This document shows positions 6,622 to 11,575 of a stretch of 11,575 nucleotides of DNA, piece after piece. The stretch spans positions 1 to 11,575 of the forward strand of contig JAHWKQ010000051.1 in assembly GCA_019347785.1 (NCBI GenBank). Reading direction: 5' to 3'. The position numbers and the translations under genes are program-made. This DNA comes from Actinomycetota bacterium. Lineage in GTDB: Bacteria > Actinomycetota > Nitriliruptoria > Euzebyales > Egibacteraceae. The first letter of the stretch is position 1. Every line of letters begins with the position of its first letter. The notes beneath the pieces were generated by a model. The model made no database searches. It worked only from the letters and a program-made list of their open reading frames with translations, and was not told where the DNA came from.

Positions 6622-6861
6622 ATGGCGGCCTACGAGTACCTGTGCGTGACCTGCGGAGCCGTCACCGAGGTCCGCGCCTCCTACGCCGAGAAGTCCGCCG
6701 GCCTGAACCCGCAGTGCCGCGAGTGCGAGGGCGGGGAGCTGCGGCGGGTGTTCTCGACCGTCAACGTCGGCGTCCGCAGCGGCACGGCCGGCGGCACCTC
6801 CACGCTGCCGATGACTAGGACTGGTGGCGGCTGCTGCGGCGGCAGCTGCGGCTGCGGCTGA
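6622..6861 (+). CDS. FmdB-family zinc-ribbon protein
   Basis: This 79-residue protein begins MAAYEYLCVTCGAVTEV, the standard opening of the FmdB-type putative regulatory zinc-ribbon family. Two CxxC knuckles, C8/C11 and C32/C35, would bind one zinc. After RRVFSTVNV the conserved part ends and a Gly/Cys-rich tail follows (residues 68-79, five glycine-separated cysteines in four steps), of a kind often seen at the end of this family. The start at 6622 is supported by an AAGGAG ribosome site at 6609-6614 with seven bases between; an upstream in-frame ATG at 6523 lacks such support and adds non-conserved sequence. Its TGA overlaps the ATG of the SRAP gene as ATGA-type TGATG, so the two are co-translated. 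The biochemical function of FmdB proteins is poorly defined; links to amide/formamide metabolism genes gave the name. Confidence 0.9.
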   Translation: MAAYEYLCVTCGAVTEVRASYAEKSAGLNPQCRECEGGELRRVFSTVNVGVRSGTAGGTSTLPMTRTGGGCCGGSCGCG

Positions 6862-7532
6862 TGTGCGGACGCTTCGTCAGCGCGACCGACCGCGACGGGC
6901 TGGTGCGGTTCTTCGTGGTCGACGAGCGTGAGGCCGACGAGCTGCCGGCGTCATGGAACGTCGCGCCGACCGATCCGGCCTACGGGGTCGTGCAGCGCGG
7001 CGGCCGGCGCCTGCTACGGGTCTTTCGCTGGGGGCTGGTCCCCCGCTGGGCGTCCGACGACGCGGGCGGCGCGCGGCTGATCAACGCGCGTGACGACTCG
7101 GTGGCGGACAGCCCGGCGTTCCGTGACAGCTTCCGGCGCCGCCGCTGCCTGGTCCCCGCCAACGGCTTCTACGAGTGGGAGAAGACCGGCGGCCTGCGGC
7201 TGCCCTGGTACTTCCAGCGGTCGGACGGCCAGCTGCTGGCGCTGGCCGGCATCGAGGCACGCCGCGGCCACCTCCGCACCTGCGCGGTCATCACGACCGC
7301 CGCCAACGGCGACGTGGAAGCGATCCACGACCGCATGCCGGTGCTGCTCGAGCGTGACGACTGGGACGCCTGGCTCGCCGCCGACACCGACCCGGACGAG
7401 GCACAGCGGCTGCTGACCCCTCCGCCTGACGGCGCCCTGCACCGCTACCGCGTGTCGACCGAGGTCAACTCGAGCCGCGCGCAGGGCCCCCAGCTGATCG
7501 TCCCCGAGGAACCGCAGCCGACCCTTTTCTGA
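6861..7532 (+). CDS. yedK: SOS response-associated peptidase (SRAP), abasic-site DNA-protein crosslinking protein, YedK/HMCES type
   Basis: This 223-residue protein is a complete SRAP-domain protein. The family shields abasic sites in single-stranded DNA by forming a thiazolidine crosslink through the N-terminal cysteine after methionine removal. The key residues are all present: Cys2 in MCGRF, Asn76 in LINARDDS, Glu105 in NGFYEWE and His156 in AIHDRMPVLL. Other family segments are WNVAPTD (33-39), FRWGLVPRWA (55-64), FRRRRCLVPANGFYEW (91-106) and the closing VSTEVNSSRAQGP (198-210). Length is typical. There is no independent ribosome site; the ATG shares its A with the last base of the FmdB stop, so expression depends on translational coupling. 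No LexA-like box was recognised upstream of the pair, so SOS control is not supported by the sequence. Confidence 0.96.
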   Translation: MCGRFVSATDRDGLVRFFVVDEREADELPASWNVAPTDPAYGVVQRGGRRLLRVFRWGLVPRWASDDAGGARLINARDDSVADSPAFRDSFRRRRCLVPANGFYEWEKTGGLRLPWYFQRSDGQLLALAGIEARRGHLRTCAVITTAANGDVEAIHDRMPVLLERDDWDAWLAADTDPDEAQRLLTPPPDGALHRYRVSTEVNSSRAQGPQLIVPEEPQPTLF

Positions 7533-7576
7533 CCGGCGGCAGCCGGCGACCGTTGACCGTCACGCCGATGCGCGAT

Positions 7577-9946
7577 TCAGCGAGGCCGCCTGACGCGCGT
7601 CCGCCGCGCCAGCAGGAGGGCCTGCACCTCGTCGCGCACGCTCTGCGGCATGGCGCTGGTGCCGCCGACGTAGACGACCTCGACGAACTGGTCGGAGCGC
7701 CGGGCCAGGAGGTCGGCGACTCCCGGCGAGGCGTCCAGCCCGGCGGGGCTGACCGGCACCAGCAGCCCGCCGCGAGCGCCGACCGCGGCGCCGGCGGCCA
7801 GCGCATCGGGAAAGTCCGCGCCGCTCACGAGGTGCAGCAGGTCCGTCGGGGCGCCCTCGCGCACGGCCCGCTCGACCAGCCGGGCTGCGGTGTCGTAGCG
7901 GTTGGGCCCTCCGATCCGCTCGACGATGAGGCCGTCGGCGCGCAGCACGTCCTCCACGGCGGTGGCCACGGCGGCGCTGCCGCCCGCGATCAGCACCCGG
8001 GCCGTCGCGAGGTCGGCGAGGGCCTGGCGGGTCGGCTCGGGCAGCGAGCCCTGACGGGTCAGCAGGATCGGCCGCCGCAGCACGCCGGCGGTGAGCGCGT
8101 CGGGGAAGCCCTCCCCCGAGGCCAGCACGACGTCGGGCAGCCCCGGTTGGGGAGCCATGTGCCGGGCGATGGCGGCCGCGGTGCCGAACCGGTCGCGGTC
8201 GGCCAGTCGGGTGACGGCGACGCCCAGGGCGGCGAGGTCGTCGGCGACCGCCTCGGACAGCGCGGCCGTGCCTCCGACCACGATGGCCTGGTCGGGGGTG
8301 AGCCGTTCGACCTCCGCCCGCGCTGCCTCGTCCAGGCGGGCCCGGCCGGTCAGCAACAACGGTGCGCCGAGGGCCACGGCCAGCGGGGTGGCCGCAAGGG
8401 CGTCGGGGAAGTCCTCTGCCGAGGCGACGACGACCGTGTGCACGGGTTCGGGGTCGGGGAAGGCGAGGCGGCTGAGCTCCGCCGCGGTGGCGACCCTCCC
8501 GCTGCCGGCGACCTGCCGGTAGGCCGGCAGCGACGGGACGTCCGCGACGGGGTAGCGGGGGGTGGGCCGGCGGCTGAACGCCTCCTCCAGCACGCGGCCG
8601 TCGAACCCCCCGGGCGGCGGGTGCAGCCCCATCAGCCACGCGACCGTGGAGGCGACGTCGATGTTCTGTCCCTGGTCGGGCAGCCGGACGTCGGGCGCAG
8701 GACCCTCCAGGGGCGCTGCGGGGGTGCCGGGCTCGAGGTCGTTGGGGACGATCCCGTCCCAGCCGCCCCACACGATCATCGCGATCGGGAGGGTCACGAT
8801 GTGGCCGTGGTTGCCCGGGATGAAGTTGGAGTGGGCCGCCGGTTCGGTGATCCGGTACCCGTCGGCGACGGTCACGACGAGGTCCCCGGTGCGGTCGCCG
8901 GTCAGCCCCCAGTCGGGGCGGGCGATGCCGACGTAGCCGTCCGGGTCGGCGCCGTTGGGGGCGGTGTACCACGCCTCGGCGACGCCCTCGGTGGCGAGCG
9001 CGATCTCGCGCATGCGCATCAGCCGCTCCTCGGAGCGGGGCTCGTCGGGTGTGAGCAGCCAGAAGATGGCGGCGCCGCCGTTCTGGGCCACACCCGTGTG
9101 GCCGGCGAGCAGCTCCTCCTCCTCGAACTGGCCGGTGAGGTTGACGATCGAGTCGGGCGTGGACCAGTCCATCGAGTGGTCCGCGGTGATCAGCATGACC
9201 GTCCGGGCCCACAGCTCCTCGTCGGCCTGGAGGGCGTCGACGAGCCGGCGGATCGCCTCGTCGGCGTCCAGCAGCGACGCGGTCCGGCCAGGCGGCGCCT
9301 GCCCGATCGGGCCGCCGGTCGCGTCGCTGTGTCCTGCCCGGTCGACGTCGCCGTAGCTGACGAACGCGAAGTCCGGGTCGAGGGTCCCGACCATGGACAC
9401 CGCCTGCGTGGCCACGTCGGCGTCGATCGCGGCGTCACTGATGGGGACGTAGAAGAACGGGTCGGCGACCACGTCGGCGTCGGGCTGACCGTCACCGTCG
9501 CGGTCGTGCTTGGTCATCTCGACGATGTAGACCTTCGACGTGGCGGTGCCGACCGCCAGCAGCGGTGACTGGCGCGCCATCAGCGTGAACAGCGAGTCGC
9601 ACTGGAGGTAGCGCGGCGACTCGCCGACGTTGTCCGGCAGGTAGGCGACGCCGTTGCCTGGCATGCCGTGCCGGTCGGCGCGCACGCCGGTCAGCATCGA
9701 CACGTGGTTGGGGGTGGTCTCGGCGATCATGTGGGCGCGACTGAACGGCAGCAGGTGTCCGTCGGTGGCGATCTGCGACAGGTTCGGCATGATCCCGATC
9801 TCGTCCGGGCGGAGCCCGTCGATGACCAGGACCACGACGCGGACCCAGTCGCCGTCCTGGCCGAACGCCCACCCGGCCCGCGTCAGCAGCGGCGCGGCAC
9901 CGGCGGCAGCGGCGCTCGCGAGGAGCGAGCGGCGAGTGAGTGGCAT
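7577..9946 (-). CDS. Tat-exported type I phosphodiesterase / alkaline-phosphatase-superfamily enzyme with three cell-wall-binding type 2 repeats
   Basis: This 789-residue surface enzyme has three parts. Residues 1-29 are a Tat-type signal (TRRSLLAS, then an Ala-rich segment). Residues 33-450 are a type I phosphodiesterase/nucleotide pyrophosphatase domain with the two-metal site visible: D43 in VIDGLRPDE, nucleophile T78 in ETTPNHVSMLTG, D202/H206 in DVDRAGH, D256/H257 in TADHSMDW and H380 or H382 in GNHGH. Residues about 500-785 are three cell-wall-binding repeat 2 units, each with an xFPDALAA-type motif (512-519, 614-620, 711-718) and a VVGGTxALS-like strand (556-564, 653-661, 759-767); RFGTAAAIA and RYDTAARLV mark the repeat starts. 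These repeats hold proteins non-covalently to the wall in other Gram-positives. It follows the Pro-Thr-linker protein gene by 11 bases, suggesting one transcript. Substrate (nucleotide, phospholipid or teichoic-acid-like diester) is unknown. Confidence 0.93.
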   Translation of the reverse strand: MPLTRRSLLASAAAAGAAPLLTRAGWAFGQDGDWVRVVVLVIDGLRPDEIGIMPNLSQIATDGHLLPFSRAHMIAETTPNHVSMLTGVRADRHGMPGNGVAYLPDNVGESPRYLQCDSLFTLMARQSPLLAVGTATSKVYIVEMTKHDRDGDGQPDADVVADPFFYVPISDAAIDADVATQAVSMVGTLDPDFAFVSYGDVDRAGHSDATGGPIGQAPPGRTASLLDADEAIRRLVDALQADEELWARTVMLITADHSMDWSTPDSIVNLTGQFEEEELLAGHTGVAQNGGAAIFWLLTPDEPRSEERLMRMREIALATEGVAEAWYTAPNGADPDGYVGIARPDWGLTGDRTGDLVVTVADGYRITEPAAHSNFIPGNHGHIVTLPIAMIVWGGWDGIVPNDLEPGTPAAPLEGPAPDVRLPDQGQNIDVASTVAWLMGLHPPPGGFDGRVLEEAFSRRPTPRYPVADVPSLPAYRQVAGSGRVATAAELSRLAFPDPEPVHTVVVASAEDFPDALAATPLAVALGAPLLLTGRARLDEAARAEVERLTPDQAIVVGGTAALSEAVADDLAALGVAVTRLADRDRFGTAAAIARHMAPQPGLPDVVLASGEGFPDALTAGVLRRPILLTRQGSLPEPTRQALADLATARVLIAGGSAAVATAVEDVLRADGLIVERIGGPNRYDTAARLVERAVREGAPTDLLHLVSGADFPDALAAGAAVGARGGLLVPVSPAGLDASPGVADLLARRSDQFVEVVYVGGTSAMPQSVRDEVQALLLARRTRVRRPR

Positions 9947-9957
9947 GGACAGCCAGA

Positions 9958-10764
9958 CTAGGCCGGCTGCGCCTCCGACAGCTCGATGTGGACTCCCTGG
10001 CGGCGGTACTGCTCGCCGCCTGCGTCATCGGGCACCAGCGCGTCGTCGTCGTTGGCGACCATCGTCCCCTGGAAGTCGAACCGCTCTCCCGCGCTGGGCG
10101 TGAAGCCCAGCGGGAGGAGGCCCTGCTCGTACTCGACGAACACGCGGTTGTCCTCGCCGGTGCCGATCCAGAAGCCTGCGCCTTCCACGACCGACTGGAT
10201 GAGCACGTCGTCCCCGGTCAGCTGCTGGTCGACGAACGAGGCGAGCTGCGCCTCGTCGATCGGGAACAGCTGCCGGCCGTCCTGGGCGATCACGACGCCG
10301 GGGTCGTCGGGACCGCGGGTCGGTTCGGCCGTCGGTGAGGGAGGCGGTGTCGTGGGCGCCGGAGGGGCGGTCGTCGGTGTGGGCTCGGGCACTGCGGGAG
10401 GCGTGGGGCTGGGGGTGGGCGTGGGGGCCGGCGTCGGCGTTGCGGTGACGGTCGCCGTCGGCGTCGGCGTGGGGGTGGGGGTGGGCAGCGTCGGGAGCGT
10501 CGGCGTGGCCGTAGGGATCTCGAGGGTCACGTCGTCGTCCTCACGCGTGAGCAGGACGGCCAGCAGGACGAGCACGAGAATGACGAGCACGACGATCGCG
10601 GCCCACATCCAGCCGGGAGCTCCCTCGGGACGGCCCGGCCGCTCCTCGACCTCGACGGTGCGCTCGTACGCGTCGTCGCGCGGAGGTCGAGCGCCTGGCG
10701 CCCCGGCAGGTGGGATCGGCTCGGTCGGGTCGTGGCTGCCGGTGGGATCGCGCGGATCGGTCAC
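9958..10764 (-). CDS. Single-pass membrane protein with Pro/Thr-rich linker and a small extracytoplasmic domain
   Basis: I do not recognise a named family. The 268-residue protein has an N-terminal cytoplasmic part rich in Pro and acidic residues (1-50), one strong transmembrane helix at 52-72 (WMWAAIVVLVILVLVLLAVLL) interpretable as N-in, a low-complexity PT-rich linker (84-150) typical of wall-spanning spacers, and a C-terminal domain (155-262) of alternating strands such as AGFWIGTGEDNRVFVEY and GERFDFQGTMVAN, possibly OB-like. The GTG start at 10764 is fixed by a GAGGAG ribosome site (10772-10777) seven bases upstream. It precedes the wall-binding phosphodiesterase by 11 bases and lies 77 bases after the CoxG-like gene, so all three may be cotranscribed. 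A role in presenting the C-terminal domain at or beyond the cell wall is inferred from the architecture only. Confidence 0.82.
   Translation of the reverse strand: MTDPRDPTGSHDPTEPIPPAGAPGARPPRDDAYERTVEVEERPGRPEGAPGWMWAAIVVLVILVLVLLAVLLTREDDDVTLEIPTATPTLPTLPTPTPTPTPTATVTATPTPAPTPTPSPTPPAVPEPTPTTAPPAPTTPPPSPTAEPTRGPDDPGVVIAQDGRQLFPIDEAQLASFVDQQLTGDDVLIQSVVEGAGFWIGTGEDNRVFVEYEQGLLPLGFTPSAGERFDFQGTMVANDDDALVPDDAGGEQYRRQGVHIELSEAQPA
10401..10513. repeat. Degenerate tandem repeat encoding the Thr-Pro linker; G-rich on the plus strand
   Basis: The stretch is made of short GTGGGG/GTCGGC-type units that encode the Thr-Pro linker on the minus strand. On the plus (template) strand it contains runs GGGG-CT-GGGGG-T-GGG-CGT-GGGGG near 10404-10427 and GGGGG-T-GGGGG-T-GGG near 10471-10485, the first of which fits an intramolecular quadruplex pattern. 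Slippage could change linker length between strains. Confidence 0.7.
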
Positions 10765-10841
10765 GTCGCTGCTCCTCGTGGCTGGCGAACAGGTCGGTCG
10801 GATGATTGCCCGCAGGAACGCGGCTTACGCGGCCGAGCGCT

Positions 10842-11522
10842 TCAGTCGTGGCGCACCAGACGGTAGACCACCCACAGCAGCAGCAGGATGCCGAGGATCG
10901 GGGCGACGCGTCGCAGCACGGGTCCGCCCGCCACGCTCAGGAGGTCGACCGCCTCGGGCTCGACCTGGTAGAGGTCGTCGGCGATACCCTCGGGCCTGGC
11001 TTCGTCCCAGGGCCCAGCGGTGGCGCCGGCGGGCTCGCGGGACGGCTGCTGGTCCGCTGTGACCGCCTGCGGCTCGGGCCGGGGGCCGAGCTGGTCGGCC
11101 AGGCAGTGGGCGAACTCGCCGATCAGCTTGCTGCCCACGTCTGCCAGGACGCCGCGCCCGAACTGGGCCGGCTTGCCCGTGACCGCGAGGTCGGTGACCA
11201 CGTCGATCTTGGTCCCGTCCGGGTGGGCCGCCAGCTGTGCCCTCACGGTGGCGGCGGCTGTGCCGCTGCCGCGCTGCTCCTTGCCGCGCGCCTCGATCAC
11301 GGCGGTGAGGGCGTCGGGGTCGACGTCGACGTACTCGGCGTCACCCCGGTAGGTGAGCTGGATCGGCCCGACCTTGACCTTGACGCTGCCGGTGAAGCTG
11401 TCGCCGTCCACCGACTCGATCGCCGCGCCAGGCATGCACGGCCCGATCCGTTCGATGTCCCGCAGGACGGCGAACGCCTCCGCGGGCGGGGCGGGAACGG
11501 TGAAGGAGTGCTCGAGCTGCAT
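10842..11522 (-). CDS. CoxG-like SRPBCC-domain protein with C-terminal membrane anchor
   Basis: This 226-residue protein matches the carbon monoxide dehydrogenase subunit G (CoxG)-type SRPBCC/START-like fold. MQLEHSFTVPAPPAEAFAVLRDIERIGPCMPGAAIESVDG (1-40) is the family opening; GSVKVKVGPIQLTYRGDAEY (45-64), ARGKEQRGSGTAAATV (78-93), TDLAVTGKPAQFGRGVLADVG (110-130) and a terminal helix KLIGEFAHCLADQL (132-145) complete the domain. A Pro/Ala/Glu-rich linker (147-200) leads to a hydrophobic segment at about 206-223 ending in RLVRHD, which would tail-anchor the domain on the cytoplasmic face. CoxG itself helps attach CO dehydrogenase to the membrane in carboxydotrophs; no coxL/M/S genes are visible here, so it may serve another molybdenum hydroxylase or bind a lipid. 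The ATG lacks a ribosome site, and TAGCGT lies eight bases upstream, suggesting a leaderless message. Confidence 0.9.
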   Translation of the reverse strand: MQLEHSFTVPAPPAEAFAVLRDIERIGPCMPGAAIESVDGDSFTGSVKVKVGPIQLTYRGDAEYVDVDPDALTAVIEARGKEQRGSGTAAATVRAQLAAHPDGTKIDVVTDLAVTGKPAQFGRGVLADVGSKLIGEFAHCLADQLGPRPEPQAVTADQQPSREPAGATAGPWDEARPEGIADDLYQVEPEAVDLLSVAGGPVLRRVAPILGILLLLWVVYRLVRHD

Positions 11523-11530
11523 GGTTGACC

Positions 11531-11536
11531 ACGCTA
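11531..11536 (-). promoter_or_regulatory. Candidate -10 element (TAGCGT) for leaderless transcription of the CoxG-like gene
   Basis: On the minus strand TAGCGT fits the TAnnnT pattern of actinobacterial -10 elements and ends eight bases before the ATG, the spacing expected when transcription begins at or next to the start codon. No ribosome site intervenes. No convincing -35 hexamer is seen. Confidence 0.25.
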
Positions 11537-11575
11537 ACGATTCGGCGGCCGCTGCGGCAGGTTCGCGCGGCTCAG

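Noticed and set aside
7533..7546. CCGGC-GGCA-GCCGG hairpin between the convergent SRAP and phosphodiesterase genes
   Set aside because: The stem is only five pairs and no T-run follows on either strand; the TTTTCT lies before the hairpin within the SRAP gene. It may stall polymerase but is not a canonical terminator.
7553..9568. 671-codon open frame on the plus strand
   Set aside because: It lies wholly antisense to the phosphodiesterase gene, whose product has clear domains. The plus frame is rich in Gly, Val, Asp, Arg and Gln with no recognisable domain, as expected from antisense of GC-rich coding sequence.
1..11575. CRISPR arrays, tRNA/rRNA genes, insertion sequences, phage or attachment sites
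   Set aside because: No regularly spaced direct repeats, no tRNA-like cloverleaf, and no transposase or integrase-like frame was seen; genes fill nearly the whole window with only short gaps.

Overview
The window is GC-rich DNA with almost every third codon position G or C, tightly packed short operons, GTG starts and GTGA/ATGA overlaps. This points to a chromosomal segment of a high-GC actinobacterium. A Tat-exported enzyme carrying cell-wall-binding type 2 repeats suggests a deep-branching lineage such as Nitriliruptoria/Euzebyales, but that placement is only an inference. No RNA genes, insertion sequences, phage genes or CRISPR arrays are visible.

Region 1 (1-3625, all minus strand) is a four-gene operon. 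Reading in the direction of transcription, it holds a COG3375-type GNAT acyltransferase, an enolase-superfamily N-acylamino-acid racemase / o-succinylbenzoate synthase-like gene, a sarcosine-oxidase-type FAD oxidase, and an FMN-dependent alpha-hydroxy-acid (lactate-type) dehydrogenase cut by the window edge. Each gene overlaps or nearly abuts the next. The racemase gene is clearly damaged: it carries a one-base insertion, a large deletion of the N-terminal domain region and a second in-frame deletion in the barrel. The second deletion removes one metal ligand and one catalytic lysine.

Region 2 (3686-4933, plus) is a divergently transcribed DUF3754/TMEM143-like membrane protein. Region 3 (4952-6436, minus) is an N-acyl-D-amino-acid (D-glutamate-type) deacylase, preceded by a possible 26-codon ORF that overlaps its start. 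The GNAT, the racemase relic, the amine oxidase and the D-acyl deacylase share an N-acyl/D-amino-acid theme.

Region 4 (6437-7532) is a divergent intergenic segment with two palindromes. It is followed by a translationally coupled pair on the plus strand: an FmdB-type zinc-ribbon protein and an SRAP (YedK/HMCES-type) abasic-site DNA-protein crosslinking protein.

Region 5 (7577-11522, minus) holds a CoxG-like SRPBCC protein with a C-terminal membrane anchor. Downstream of it lies a two-gene unit: a single-pass membrane protein with a long Pro-Thr linker, and a Tat-exported type I phosphodiesterase/alkaline phosphatase-superfamily enzyme fused to three cell-wall-binding repeats. The last pair looks like cell-envelope machinery. 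I see no clearly undescribed multi-gene defence or mobile system. The most notable items are the broken racemase in an otherwise intact operon and the wall-anchored phosphodiesterase.
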